A stretch of DNA of 64,000 bases from Maridesulfovibrio hydrothermalis AM13 = DSM 14728 (GTDB lineage Bacteria > Desulfobacterota > Desulfovibrionia > Desulfovibrionales > Desulfovibrionaceae), in NCBI RefSeq assembly GCF_000331025.1, contig NC_020055.1:3009370-3073369 (forward strand), written 5' to 3'. Each line of letters starts with the position of its first letter. Within the stretch, counting starts at the first letter, position 1. The translations under genes were made by a program, and so were the position numbers. Under the pieces are notes generated by a model. The model saw nothing but the letters and a program-made list of their open reading frames with translations, searched no databases and had not been told where the DNA came from. Shown here piece by piece: positions 24,994 through 33,623 of the stretch.

Positions 24994-25637
24994 TGAAACT
25001 GATAAAACCGCTTTTAACACTCATCGGAGCACTCACTGTTACAGTAACGGCGGTGGCAGTCATACTGTTTTTGTTTGCCCCCGCCCTGCTTCAGGAAGAA
25101 GATACTCTGGAAAAAGCCGATGCAATAGTGGTGCTGGGCGGACAATATTTCCGCCCGATATATGCAGCGGAACTATACAACGAAGGATATGCTCCCAAAG
25201 TTCTGGCAAGCAGACCGGTCGTTATGCCTGAAGAAAAAATTATACGCGCCCTTGGCATAAACAGCCCCTATCAATGGGAAATATACAGAGATATTCTGCT
25301 TAGAAAAGGAGTTCCCAAGAAAGATACCTCCTTTTTCGGCAAGGCCAACGTCAGCACGATTGACGAAGCAGAAGTGCTGAAGAAAACTCTCGACCCGAAA
25401 ATAAAATCTATCATTCTGGTAACATCACCGCTGCACACCAGACGGGCAGGAATCATCTTCCGGGAGACCTTGCCCGCAGAAATAAAAGTAATTGTTGTAT
25501 CCACACCATATGAAAAAGTACCAAAAGAATGGTGGAAGAACTTCCGCACTGCCCCTTTTATAGTTTTAGAAGTCATGAAGACTTTCTATTACGAACTGGG
25601 TGGAGGGTTCAGAAGTTCAGAGCAGCTGACAAATTAG
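24993..25637 (+). CDS. YdcF/ElyC-like DUF218 membrane protein
   Basis: This 214-aa protein has an N-terminal membrane helix (about residues 7-29) and a DUF218 domain (about 43-200) with ADAIVVLGGQ, EVLKKTLDPKIKSIILVTSPLH (split as LVTSPLHTRRA) and a late FRTAPFIVLEVMKT. ElyC and related proteins influence envelope biogenesis, and some bind nucleotides. It overlaps the tgt stop by one base (TAATG), so it is the last gene of nth-tgt-ydcF; the functional link to the two nucleic-acid enzymes is not obvious. Confidence 0.8.
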   Translation: MKLIKPLLTLIGALTVTVTAVAVILFLFAPALLQEEDTLEKADAIVVLGGQYFRPIYAAELYNEGYAPKVLASRPVVMPEEKIIRALGINSPYQWEIYRDILLRKGVPKKDTSFFGKANVSTIDEAEVLKKTLDPKIKSIILVTSPLHTRRAGIIFRETLPAEIKVIVVSTPYEKVPKEWWKNFRTAPFIVLEVMKTFYYELGGGFRSSEQLTN

Positions 25638-26139
25638 TTTTGGCAGCCCTGCGGCGGGCAAAAAAGGAGCAGTCTCGTGAACAAAATATATAAGAGGATG
25701 CCCGACTAATTCTATCTTTAAAAACCAAAAATAAATAACGTTTTGCAAAATATCTTCACTTGAGGCTGATAACTTTTAGAGTTTTCGGCAATTGGACCAC
25801 CGCCAAACAAATACATCTTCACTCTGTTTCATATTTGAATCAATTCACTCGCGTCCATGTTTGCACCTGTGTTCAGTGTCAGCTTTCATGTCAGCGAGAT
25901 GTGATATCTAGGAATATATTCCTTATTTTAACTGGAGTTGTCTCATGAATGAGTCACAGTTTTTTCCATTTCTGTCGGAAAATATTAAGAAAATTATTTT
26001 CAAAAATGAAAATAAATACCTTTCTTGAAAATAAATTTAGTAGAAGTGAAAAAAAAGACGTCCATTTGTCGACAATGCTTTTTAATTGATTTAAAGTCAC
26101 CTGCACGTAAGAAACCTAGAACCAGAGGTGATTTTTACT
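25638..26139. other. 502-base leader region before dhaK
   Basis: No credible gene was found; a 62-codon frame at 25760-25948 has no family features or ribosome-binding site. The region is AT-rich and carries a perfect GGAATATATTCC palindrome (25911-25922) and three related TGAAAATAAAT boxes (see next entry). This is where the dha promoter and control sites should lie. Confidence 0.55.
25992..26036 (+). promoter_or_regulatory. Repeated TGAAAATAAAT boxes upstream of dhaK
   Basis: TGAAAATAAAT occurs twice in direct orientation (26007-26017 and 26026-26036, 19 bases apart start to start). An inverted near-copy, AATTATTTTCA, lies just upstream (25992-26002), so the first pair forms an 8-bp-arm inverted repeat. 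They lie about 105-150 bases before the dhaK ATG. Spacing near two helical turns suggests an operator for a dha regulator, which is not encoded next door. AT-richness lowers confidence. Confidence 0.4.
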
Positions 26140-27198
26140 ATGAAAAAATTGATTAACGATGTGGAAAATGTGGTTAAGGAACAACTTGAGGGAATGGCCC
26201 TTGCTCATCCTGAGCTGACCTTTAAATTCGACCCCTATTACGTATACAGGTCTGACGCTCCGGTAAAAGGAAAGGTAGCCATTGTTTCTGGCGGCGGTTC
26301 CGGTCACGAACCCATGCATGGTGGTTTTATCGGTAAAGGTATGCTTGACGGTGCCTGCCCCGGTGAAGTTTTTACTTCTCCCACACCTGACCAGATGTAC
26401 GAATGCGCCAAGGCTGTAGACAGCGGTGCGGGTGTTCTTTTCATGGTAAAGAACTACACTGGCGATGTGATGAACTTTGAAGCTGCTGCGGAACTCGTAG
26501 CCAGTGAAGGTCTCAAGGTTCAGAATATTTTAATTGATGATGACGTGGCCGTTAAAGACAGCCTTTACACTGCTGGCAGACGCGGCGTAGGAACCACTGT
26601 TCTTGCTGAAAAAATAGTTGGAGCCGCTGCTGAAGCCGGTTATGACCTTGAAAAATGCTCCGACCTTTGCCGCAAAGTAAACCAGTATGGACGCTCTTTC
26701 GGTGTAGCACTTACTTCCTGCATCGTACCTGCTGCTGGAAAGCCCACTTTTGAGCTTGGTGAAAAAGAAGTTGAAATGGGTATCGGCATCCACGGAGAAC
26801 CCGGAATCGAACGTATGCCCCTTAAGTCAGTGGATGAAATGACTCTGTATGCAGCAGAGCAGATTATTGACGATCCGGCATATACCCGCATTGTCCGTGA
26901 ATGGAACGGTTCTGAATGGGAAGACAAAGAACTTACTGACGAACCTTTTGCCAAAGGTGATAACGTTATCGCATTTGTTAACAGCATGGGTGGAACTCCG
27001 GTATCTGAGCTTTATGCTGTGTATAGAAAACTTGACGAAGTATGCAAAGCCAAGGGCATTAACATTGTACGCAATCTGGTCGGCCCCTACATTACTTCTC
27101 TGGAAATGCAGGGCTTCTCCATCACGCTGCTCAAAGTTGATGATGAAATGCTCAAATTCTGGGATGCTCCGGTCAAGACTCCCGGCCTGACTTGGTAG
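26140..27198 (+). CDS. dhaK: PEP-dependent dihydroxyacetone kinase, substrate-binding subunit DhaK
   Basis: Started at the ATG at 26140, this is a 352-aa protein; AGAGGTG lies nine bases upstream. It has the DhaK fold: [20 protein letters not shown] (about residues 48-67), [13 protein letters not shown] (about 103-115), and [14 protein letters not shown] (about 214-227), whose His218 should form the covalent hemiaminal with dihydroxyacetone. It receives phosphate through DhaL-ADP, which is recharged by DhaM. A hairpin with a T-run lies between this gene and dhaL. Confidence 0.95.
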   Translation: MKKLINDVENVVKEQLEGMALAHPELTFKFDPYYVYRSDAPVKGKVAIVSGGGSGHEPMHGGFIGKGMLDGACPGEVFTSPTPDQMYECAKAVDSGAGVLFMVKNYTGDVMNFEAAAELVASEGLKVQNILIDDDVAVKDSLYTAGRRGVGTTVLAEKIVGAAAEAGYDLEKCSDLCRKVNQYGRSFGVALTSCIVPAAGKPTFELGEKEVEMGIGIHGEPGIERMPLKSVDEMTLYAAEQIIDDPAYTRIVREWNGSEWEDKELTDEPFAKGDNVIAFVNSMGGTPVSELYAVYRKLDEVCKAKGINIVRNLVGPYITSLEMQGFSITLLKVDDEMLKFWDAPVKTPGLTW

Positions 27199-27236
27199 TT
27201 GGCAGGCAGAATTTTGCATAATTATTAATTTAAAAT

Positions 27237-27280
27237 ACACAGGCGTGGAAATATTTTTTCACGCCTGTGTTCCCTTTTTT
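27237..27280 (+). terminator. Intra-operon terminator-like hairpin between dhaK and dhaL
   Basis: A perfect 11-bp stem ACACAGGCGTG / CACGCCTGTGT (27237-27247, 27260-27270) is followed by TCCC and six T. It is 38 bases past dhaK. It could partly terminate transcription so that DhaK is made in excess of DhaL and DhaM, or protect the dhaK 3' end. Confidence 0.8.
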
Positions 27281-27382
27281 CTTAGTGTCGTTCAAGGGCT
27301 GATGCTGTTACACGTGCATGCCCCTTCATAATCATAACCAGACCCAGTTTTATATGGCGTCATCTTTTCGGAGGATATAAAA

Positions 27383-28012
27383 ATGTCCATGAACAAAGCC
27401 CAGCTTATTTCCTGGCTTAGCAGGCTCAACGAAGTGTACACTGATAAAAAAGAGTATCTTACTGAACTTGATGCCGCAATCGGCGATGCTGACCACGGAA
27501 TTAACATGAACCGTGGTTTTAGCAAGGTAATGGAAAAACTGCCCACAGTTGAATCAAAAGATATCGGTACTATTCTCAAAACTGTTGGTATGACCCTTAT
27601 GTCCAGCATCGGCGGTGCCAGCGGTCCTCTTTACGGAACTTTCTGGATGAAGGGCGGTATGATCATGGGCGGAAAAGAGGAGCTTAATTCCGAGGATTTC
27701 GCCAAAGTTATCGAAGCCGGTGTAGACGGCATCCTTCAGCGTGGAAGACCCAACCTTGGCGACAAGACCATGTACGATTTCTGGGCCCCCGTACTTGAGC
27801 TGATCAAAGAACGTGCAGGCAACGGCGACGATGTCCTTACCATTGTGGAAGCAGCTCTGCCCGTAGGCGAAAAGGCTCTTGCCGACACCATTCCCCTACA
27901 GGCCAGAAAAGGCCGCGCCAGCTATCTTGGTGAAAGGTCCATTGGACATCAGGACCCCGGCGCAACTTCGTCTTTTTACATGCTTGAGACCCTGAAAGAA
28001 GTTCTTTCTTAA
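27383..28012 (+). CDS. dhaL: Dihydroxyacetone kinase ADP-binding subunit DhaL
   Basis: This 209-aa protein has the Mg-ADP site AAIGDADHGINMNRG (about residues 29-43, with the three conserved Asp/His positions). GGASGPLYGTFW (about 76-87), GDKTMYDFW (about 128-136) and the late SYLGERSIGHQDPGATS (about 178-194) complete the family pattern. In PTS-type systems the bound ADP stays on DhaL and cycles to ATP by phosphate from DhaM. GGAGG precedes the ATG. Confidence 0.95.
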   Translation: MSMNKAQLISWLSRLNEVYTDKKEYLTELDAAIGDADHGINMNRGFSKVMEKLPTVESKDIGTILKTVGMTLMSSIGGASGPLYGTFWMKGGMIMGGKEELNSEDFAKVIEAGVDGILQRGRPNLGDKTMYDFWAPVLELIKERAGNGDDVLTIVEAALPVGEKALADTIPLQARKGRASYLGERSIGHQDPGATSSFYMLETLKEVLS

Positions 28013-28020
28013 TTTATTGC

Positions 28021-28052
28021 CCCCACGATATTTTACTTAAAATATAGTGGGG
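28021..28052 (+). repeat. Stem-loop just before dhaM
   Basis: CCCCAC and TATTTT pair with AAAATA and GTGGGG around a 4-base loop, with one small internal loop. It ends a few bases before the GGAG of dhaM and has no T-run. It may be an RNA-processing or stability hairpin, or may modulate dhaM translation. Confidence 0.5.
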
Positions 28053-28067
28053 ACAATGGAGTTAATT

Positions 28068-30554
28068 ATGGTTGGATTAGTAATAGTTTCCCATAGTCAG
28101 ACATTGGCACAAGGTGTTTTAGAACTTGCAGAGCAGATGACTCGCGGGTCTGTGGTCATGGAAGCAGCAGGCGGTATTGACGATCCTGATAATCCCATCG
28201 GCACCGATCCTATGAAAGTCATGATGGCTATTGAGTCCGTGGCTGCACAATCTGAAGAGGGTGTGCTGGTTATCATGGATCTTGGCAGTGCACTTATGAG
28301 TGCTGAAACAGCCCTTGATTTTTTGCCTGATGAAGTAAAGAAAAAGGTACTGCTCTGCTCCGCTCCCATTGTAGAGGGAACCATGGCCGCCGCAGTACAG
28401 GCATCTGTAGGAGCATCACTCAAAGAAGTTAGTGCTGAAGCAGGCGCAGCTCTGAATGTAAAGATTGAGCAGCTTGCCCCTATCACAGGGGAAAGTGTTC
28501 AGACTTCCGGACCAGCGCAGGAAGAAGTGCTTGAAGGCGAAAATATCAGCATTGATTTGCCGATTATGAATAAGATGGGCCTTCATGCTCGACCGGCTGC
28601 CAATATTGTGGCTGAAGCAGGGAAATTTAAATCCACCATTCAGATTCGTAAAGATGATAAAACAGCTTCAGCAAAAAGCATTAACCAAGTGGCCTTACTG
28701 GCTGTCAAAAATGGCGAAACCATTACAGTCACTGCAACCGGACCTGATGCACAGCTGGCCATAGACAGCCTGAAAGCTTTGCATGCCAATAATTTCGGTG
28801 AGCGCGATGAAGACGTTACTGAAGTGGTTATGAAAACCAAGCCCTGCAAAATCGGCGGGGAAGGCGTTGTTTCCGGTGCTCCGGCATCCACTGGTTACGC
28901 AGTCGGCCCTGTTTATGCTCATCTGGCAACTCTGCCGGAAGTGAAGCGGACAGAAATTTCCGACACCGCTGCGGAAGTTGCTCGCCTTGATCAGGCTCTT
29001 GCCGCTGCGCTTTCTGATATCCAGACTTTACAGCGCGAGACTGAAAAAACCGCAGGTAAGGCTAATGCCGCAATTTTCGAAGTACACGGCCTGATCCTCG
29101 GTGACAAAGACATGCGTGACAAGGCTGTATCTGTTATCTCTGATGAAAAAATCAATGCTGAATTCGCATGGCTTCAGGTTATGAATAAGATGGCCTCTGA
29201 TTATCGCGAACTTGATGATAGTTACATGCAGGCCCGTGCCGCAGATGTTATGGATTGCGGGGGACGGGTGTTACGTGTGCTGACTGGAGAAGATGAACAG
29301 GCCATCAAGCTTGAACATGAATCCATCATTGTTGCTCATGACCTCACTCCTTCCGATGTTGCTGGAATGGATCCCGAAAAAGTTCTGGGAATTGTGACCG
29401 AAATCGGTGGGACAACTTCCCATGCCGCCATTTTATCCCGTTCTATGGGTATTCCTGCTGTCATCGGCACTGGTGAATGCTTCCAGCAGATCTCAAGTGG
29501 GCAGATTATCGCTTTGGATGGCTTCGAAGGCATGGTCTGGACTTCACCAGATCAGGCTAAGCTGGATGAAATTTCTACCAGACGCAACAAGTGGCTGGCT
29601 GAATGTGAAGAAGCTAAAGCCAAAGGGGCAGCTCCGGCCAAAACTAAGGACGGAACTGAAATCATGGTCATGGGTAATATCGGCAACCCTTCCGATGCTC
29701 ACCGTGTAGCGGAATACGGCGCAGAAGGTGCAGGACTGTTCCGGACCGAATTCCTTTTTCAAGATCGCGATCAGGAACCGGATGAAAATGAACAGTTTGA
29801 ATCATACGTCGAAGCAGCCAAGGCTATGAATGGCAATCCGGTCATCATCCGTACTTTGGATATAGGCGGTGACAAACCTGTTAAATATCTTGATACGCCG
29901 GTGGAGGATAACCCGTTTCTAGGTGAACGCGGAGTGCGCTTCTGCATGGCTCGTCCTGAACTTTTCCGCACTCAACTGCGTGCCTTGCTGCGTGCAGCCA
30001 GTGAAGAAAATATTTGGATTATGTTCCCCATGATTTCCGGAGTGGAGGAGCTTAACAATGTACTTGCGTTTCAGGATGAGGTCAGAAAAGGCCTTATGGC
30101 TGAGGGCATAAAAATTATTGATAAAGTCAAGACCGGAATTATGATTGAAGTTCCTTCTGCTGTAGCAGAAGCTGAAAAATTGGGCGCTATCTGTGATTTT
30201 TTCAGTATCGGTACCAATGACCTGACCCAGTATGTTATGGCGGCAGACCGTGGTAACAAGGCTGTTGCTGAAATTTGTGACAGTTTAAATCCCGCTGTAT
30301 TACGTATGATTAAGATGACCTGTGACGCCGCTAAGACAACAGGAATAGAAGTTGGCATGTGCGGTGAACTGGCAGGTAACAGCAAAGCATCAGCGTTACT
30401 GCTCGGACTGGGACTGAATGAATTGAGCATGAGCGGGCCTTCCATACCTGAAGTAAAGGAAGCCATCCGTGCGGTGTCAATGAATGATTGCCATGCGCTG
30501 GCTGAAAAGGCACTGGCTGCAAATTCCGGCGATGAAGTGCGAGAACTGCTATAG
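28068..30554 (+). CDS. dhaM: DhaM-HPr-enzyme I fusion phosphotransferase
   Basis: Started at the ATG at 28068 (GGAG seven bases upstream), this is an 828-aa fusion. It comprises an EIIA-Man-like DhaM domain (about residues 1-130, active His9 in VSHSQ), an HPr domain (about 160-248, His173 in GLHARPA) and a full enzyme I (about 268-820). In enzyme I, His452 lies in GGTTSHAAIL, and the PEP-binding barrel has LFRTEFLF, IRTLDIGGDKP, GTNDLTQY and Cys765 in GMCGELAG. One polypeptide can thus carry phosphate from PEP to DhaL-ADP without separate PTS proteins. Longer than E. coli DhaM (472 aa), whose EI part is only partial. Confidence 0.95.
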   Translation: MVGLVIVSHSQTLAQGVLELAEQMTRGSVVMEAAGGIDDPDNPIGTDPMKVMMAIESVAAQSEEGVLVIMDLGSALMSAETALDFLPDEVKKKVLLCSAPIVEGTMAAAVQASVGASLKEVSAEAGAALNVKIEQLAPITGESVQTSGPAQEEVLEGENISIDLPIMNKMGLHARPAANIVAEAGKFKSTIQIRKDDKTASAKSINQVALLAVKNGETITVTATGPDAQLAIDSLKALHANNFGERDEDVTEVVMKTKPCKIGGEGVVSGAPASTGYAVGPVYAHLATLPEVKRTEISDTAAEVARLDQALAAALSDIQTLQRETEKTAGKANAAIFEVHGLILGDKDMRDKAVSVISDEKINAEFAWLQVMNKMASDYRELDDSYMQARAADVMDCGGRVLRVLTGEDEQAIKLEHESIIVAHDLTPSDVAGMDPEKVLGIVTEIGGTTSHAAILSRSMGIPAVIGTGECFQQISSGQIIALDGFEGMVWTSPDQAKLDEISTRRNKWLAECEEAKAKGAAPAKTKDGTEIMVMGNIGNPSDAHRVAEYGAEGAGLFRTEFLFQDRDQEPDENEQFESYVEAAKAMNGNPVIIRTLDIGGDKPVKYLDTPVEDNPFLGERGVRFCMARPELFRTQLRALLRAASEENIWIMFPMISGVEELNNVLAFQDEVRKGLMAEGIKIIDKVKTGIMIEVPSAVAEAEKLGAICDFFSIGTNDLTQYVMAADRGNKAVAEICDSLNPAVLRMIKMTCDAAKTTGIEVGMCGELAGNSKASALLLGLGLNELSMSGPSIPEVKEAIRAVSMNDCHALAEKALAANSGDEVRELL

Positions 30555-30747
30555 TAACTAGGCGGTCAGCAAAGTTGGCTTTAAAACCAACTTTGCTGAC
30601 AAATCAAAACAGCCAGACTGCTTACTGATAAAAACCCCAGACGCTGCAGAGTCAGAAATTGCGTAAATTTCATAATTGATGCGCGATGGCCCGTTTTTTT
30701 GTTTTGGTGTACCCTTTCTTTGATGTAAGCTCAAACAGCGGCTGCCC
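30555..30747. other. Spacer after dhaM with a perfect 14-bp hairpin
   Basis: GTCAGCAAAGTTGG pairs with CCAACTTTGCTGAC (30565-30600) ten bases after the dhaM stop. It is followed by AAATC rather than T, so it is not a standard terminator on the plus strand. The rest, to 30747, shows no gene and may be 3' debris of the decayed gene described next. Confidence 0.5.
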
Positions 30748-30985
30748 CTACCATACATGGATTAATGCATATTTTCGCTTCTTACTATTAGATCGATCTT
30801 TAATAGTCATTTAATAAACCCTTCTGCCAGATCTGGCTTGAGGTAAAGTTCTCTAAATGATTTGTGGTCGTTCAGCCCAAAACAGCTTGAAGCTCGTCAC
30901 GGCTCATTTCACCAGAAATTATTTATATCAATACCTTAACTTGGGGGCTTACTTGGGGATCGGCAAGGGCAAACTTCATCCTTCT
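30748..30985 (-). pseudogene. Relic of a Fic/RecG-like protein C-terminal domain
   Basis: Read on the minus strand and joined over frame breaks, this gives ADPQVSPQVKVLI, a TAA stop, IISGEMSRDELQAVLG, a -1 shift, LNDHKSFRELYLKPDLAEG, FIK, a second shift, then MTIKDRSNSKKRKYAL. This matches the winged-helix C-terminus that ends many Fic-domain and AlbA/RecG-like ATP-binding proteins (pattern PQVxPQV ... GEMxRxELQxxLGLxxRxxFRxxYLxPALxxGLIxMTIPDKPxSxxQKYxLT). One in-frame stop and two frameshifts show it is dead, and the N-terminal domains are not present upstream. It is probably the last trace of an acquired regulator or toxin-type gene. Confidence 0.75.
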
Positions 30986-31192
30986 GCGCTTCACTCATGC
31001 TCAATCTCCCGATGCTTTTATGTAGCTTCCCCCCCCCTCTCAACTGGGATTTTTTACAAACCAGATAACAATTAAGGAAAATATCCGACAATCCACATAG
31101 ATAACGGAAAAGGAAAATTTGAGCTTAATCAAACCTTTTCACTTTTTCGATTTTATGGAGAAGAGCATGGGGAAGGCAGATTTTGGAAAAGT
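30986..31192. other. Spacer between the Fic-like relic and tRNA-Lys
   Basis: No gene is seen. It includes an odd C-rich run (CCCCCCCC near 31029) and AT-rich DNA. A short frame MEKSMGKADFGKVKG at about 31154-31204 has no support as a gene. Confidence 0.4.
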
Positions 31193-31223
31193 AAAAGGGT
31201 GCTAGACTATTAATCTAACACCC
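31193..31223 (-). terminator. Terminator of tRNA-Lys
   Basis: On the minus strand GGGTG-T-TAGA pairs with TCTA-G-CACCC (31197-31223) and TTTT follows. It lies 12 bases past the CCA end of the tRNA. Confidence 0.85.
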
Positions 31224-31234
31224 TGTATTTACTC

Positions 31235-31310
31235 TGGTAGGCCACCAAGGACTTGAACCTTGAACCAACGGATTAAGAGTCCGCTGCTCTACCAATTGAG
31301 CTAGTGACCC
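31235..31310 (-). tRNA. tRNA-Lys (anticodon CTT)
   Basis: This 76-base tRNA includes encoded CCA. The acceptor arm GGGTCAC pairs with GTGGCCT, the D-arm has AGCTCAATTGGTAGAGC, the anticodon loop is CTCTTAA (anticodon CTT, Lys codon AAG), and the T-loop has TTCAAGT. It is preceded by a consensus promoter and followed by a terminator, so it is a single-gene unit. Confidence 0.95.
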
Positions 31311-31325
31311 ATGTGGTGAGAAATC

Positions 31326-31354
31326 GGTTTAGATATCTTCTCACCGGATGTCAA
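31326..31354 (-). promoter_or_regulatory. Promoter of tRNA-Lys
   Basis: On the minus strand TTGACA (31349-31354) is followed after 17 bases by TAAACC (31326-31331), 16 bases before the mature 5' end. The -35 is the same consensus hexamer as in the three initiator tRNA promoters. Confidence 0.7.
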
Positions 31355-31391
31355 CAATATTTTTAAATTTTATCACAAAAAAGGCACATTA

Positions 31392-33356
31392 ATGCGCTTA
31401 AAGTTACTTTTTTTATTTTTTTTCAGCTTTCTTCTTTCAATCGGAGCTATTTACCCGCAAACAGCTCTAACTGCCCAGAATAAGAATCCTAATCTGAGCA
31501 CTACCTGGAAACTTTATCGCTTAAACCTCGAAGATCAAGCTACAGTCAGTTTGCAGACCGATGTTTTAGCGGCTTTAATCCTTGAAACAAAGAATGGCTG
31601 GTACACATATTCCCACAAGCCGGGAAAAATGGGCCAGCCCACCACGCTCAAAGCCAGCTTTATGCCGGGCAATATCGTGCTTACCCCCCTTTACCTGCCG
31701 GGTAAGCTTAAAGATGACCCTTTCAACAAAGGCAGCAAGATCGGCACGTATTCCGATCCTACTCCTATTTTTATTCCGGTCCCCTCCACTTCAAAGTCAT
31801 TCACCTTGAAAACACAACTTTCACTGCTTATGTGCTCGCCGACCGCCTGCCAGCCCTTCAAAGCAGACCTTAACTTTCTAGGCATGGTAGTTTCACCGGA
31901 CAAACTGCCCGAAGCCAATGCACAGGCATGGTGGCCGCAATTTGTTAAATCACGCTCAGGAGCAGATAAGGGAAAAATATCCCTCAAAAATATCACTGCC
32001 CAGATAAAAGCCGGCGCAAAACAAACAGTCAAAGCTGAATTGGAAAAAGAATCTCCTGCGCTAAGCACAGAAACAGTCGCTCCGGTTACTGGAAAAATGC
32101 CAGCTCCCCAACCGGCGCAGGGTTTCTCACTCACCGATTTAAAACCGCAATCTTTCACACCGGGCCTTGAGGTTACTGACCTTACTACAGCGATCCTATT
32201 CGGTTTGCTGGCTGGTTTTTTACTCAATTTCATGCCCTGCGTTCTTCCGGTCATCAGTCTGAAATTATCCACCCTGCTTGCCGGAGCGCAGCATTCAAGT
32301 GCAGATGAACAAAAACGTAGCTTCCGCGAACATAACATCTTTTTCGCCCTTGGCATCCTGCTCTACTTCGGCCTGCTGAGCGGTATACTGGGCTTCACGG
32401 GCATGGCATGGGGGCAGATTTTTCAAAAACCGCCCATTGTCATAGGGTTGACCGGAATTGTCTTTGCACTAAGTCTGAGCCTTTTCGGATTATTTAATCT
32501 CCCGGTAGTTGACTTAAAGATCGACAGCCACACCACCGGCCCACGCAGGCAGGCTCTTTTCACCGGAATACTTGCCACCCTGCTGGCTACTCCATGCAGC
32601 GGACCATTCCTCGGCGGAGTGCTCGGCTGGGCAATGGTACAGCAACATTATGTCATCAGTTCAGTTTTTCTGAGTGTGGGCGCAGGCATGGCTCTTCCAT
32701 ATCTGATAATGGCAGTTTTTCCGGCACTGGCAACCAAGTTTCCCAAACCGGGAGCATGGACTGTCTGGATCGAGCGCGCAGCAGGCTTTTTTCTCGCCGG
32801 AACATGCATTTATCTGCTCAGCATTCTACCGGAAAATATGTTTATCCCCACCCTTATTTTTATGTGGTTCACCTCGGTCGCCGCGTGGATGTGGGGACTT
32901 GCTGCGGGCAGTGACAGCAAGGGCGGCATGTACCTTTTGCGCATAGCAGCACTTTGCTTGTGCCTTGCAGCCGGATTTTGGGCATCAACGCCGCCAGTTC
33001 GTACAGCGCACTGGATTAATTTCCAGCAGGAAGACTTCACTGCCCGTCTTGGTAAAGAACCGATGCTGGTTGAATTTACAGCTGATTGGTGTCCGTCATG
33101 CAAAGTTCTGGAACAAACGACACTCACTCCGACAAACCTGAATCGCTGGCAGGAAAAATACGGACTGGTTTACATAAAAGTGGACCTGACATCACCGGAT
33201 AAGAGCGCAGATGCATTTTTGCGAGCACTCGGCAGCAGCTCGATTCCTCTTGCAGCCATATTCAATACCGGTGAGGATTCAAAATCTCCAACGGTGATCA
33301 GAGACCTGTACACCACCGGACAAATGGATGATGCACTGGAACAAACTCTCAAATAG
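31392..33356 (+). CDS. dsbD: Thiol:disulfide interchange protein DsbD
   Basis: This 654-aa inner-membrane protein moves reducing power from cytoplasmic thioredoxin to the periplasm. It has a signal sequence (about residues 1-27) and an N-terminal periplasmic domain with MCSPTACQP (Cys pair, about 150-157). The membrane core of eight helices (about 265-535) has NFMPCVLPVISLK and ATPCSGPFLGGVLG, whose Cys form the central pair. The C-terminal thioredoxin domain (about 545-654) has DWCPSCK. All three Cys pairs are present. It is followed by a strong terminator. Confidence 0.93.
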   Translation: MRLKLLFLFFFSFLLSIGAIYPQTALTAQNKNPNLSTTWKLYRLNLEDQATVSLQTDVLAALILETKNGWYTYSHKPGKMGQPTTLKASFMPGNIVLTPLYLPGKLKDDPFNKGSKIGTYSDPTPIFIPVPSTSKSFTLKTQLSLLMCSPTACQPFKADLNFLGMVVSPDKLPEANAQAWWPQFVKSRSGADKGKISLKNITAQIKAGAKQTVKAELEKESPALSTETVAPVTGKMPAPQPAQGFSLTDLKPQSFTPGLEVTDLTTAILFGLLAGFLLNFMPCVLPVISLKLSTLLAGAQHSSADEQKRSFREHNIFFALGILLYFGLLSGILGFTGMAWGQIFQKPPIVIGLTGIVFALSLSLFGLFNLPVVDLKIDSHTTGPRRQALFTGILATLLATPCSGPFLGGVLGWAMVQQHYVISSVFLSVGAGMALPYLIMAVFPALATKFPKPGAWTVWIERAAGFFLAGTCIYLLSILPENMFIPTLIFMWFTSVAAWMWGLAAGSDSKGGMYLLRIAALCLCLAAGFWASTPPVRTAHWINFQQEDFTARLGKEPMLVEFTADWCPSCKVLEQTTLTPTNLNRWQEKYGLVYIKVDLTSPDKSADAFLRALGSSSIPLAAIFNTGEDSKSPTVIRDLYTTGQMDDALEQTLK

Positions 33357-33361
33357 AATTT

Positions 33362-33395
33362 ATGGCCGGAATACCTCGGTATTCCGGCCATTTTT
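33362..33395 (+). terminator. Terminator after dsbD
   Basis: A perfect 14-bp stem (ATGGCCGGAATACC / GGTATTCCGGCCAT) has a 2-base loop and is followed by TTTTT, five bases past the dsbD stop. Confidence 0.95.
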
Positions 33396-33623
33396 ACTTT
33401 AAAATTACTGCCACGAGTCCCCTGCCCGCAATTTGCGAAATTTAGCGTCGCAAGTCTGAAAATTTTTTATTTTGACTGAAGCTAAGCACGAACTCATTTA
33501 TTTAAGCTCGACTTAATCCGGTCGTCAGCTTCTTGCCCCTTTACGGCAGGGCTTCTGTCAGTTATCTATTTTGATTCGATATCCAATTATCAAATTTAAA
33601 TTCAGAAAATATAAAGGAAGCAT

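Noticed and set aside
25760-25948. 62-codon frame upstream of dhaK as a small gene or leader peptide
   Set aside because: No Shine-Dalgarno and low-complexity composition; the region looks regulatory.
27204-27218. AGGCAGAATTTTGCA after dhaK as a sigma-54 promoter
   Set aside because: The GG and GC elements are 9 bases apart instead of the required 10, and the flanking consensus is weak.
30555-31192. Intact IS element or prophage piece between dhaM and tRNA-Lys
   Set aside because: No transposase or integrase motif, terminal repeats or target duplication were seen; only the Fic/RecG-like fragment is recognisable.
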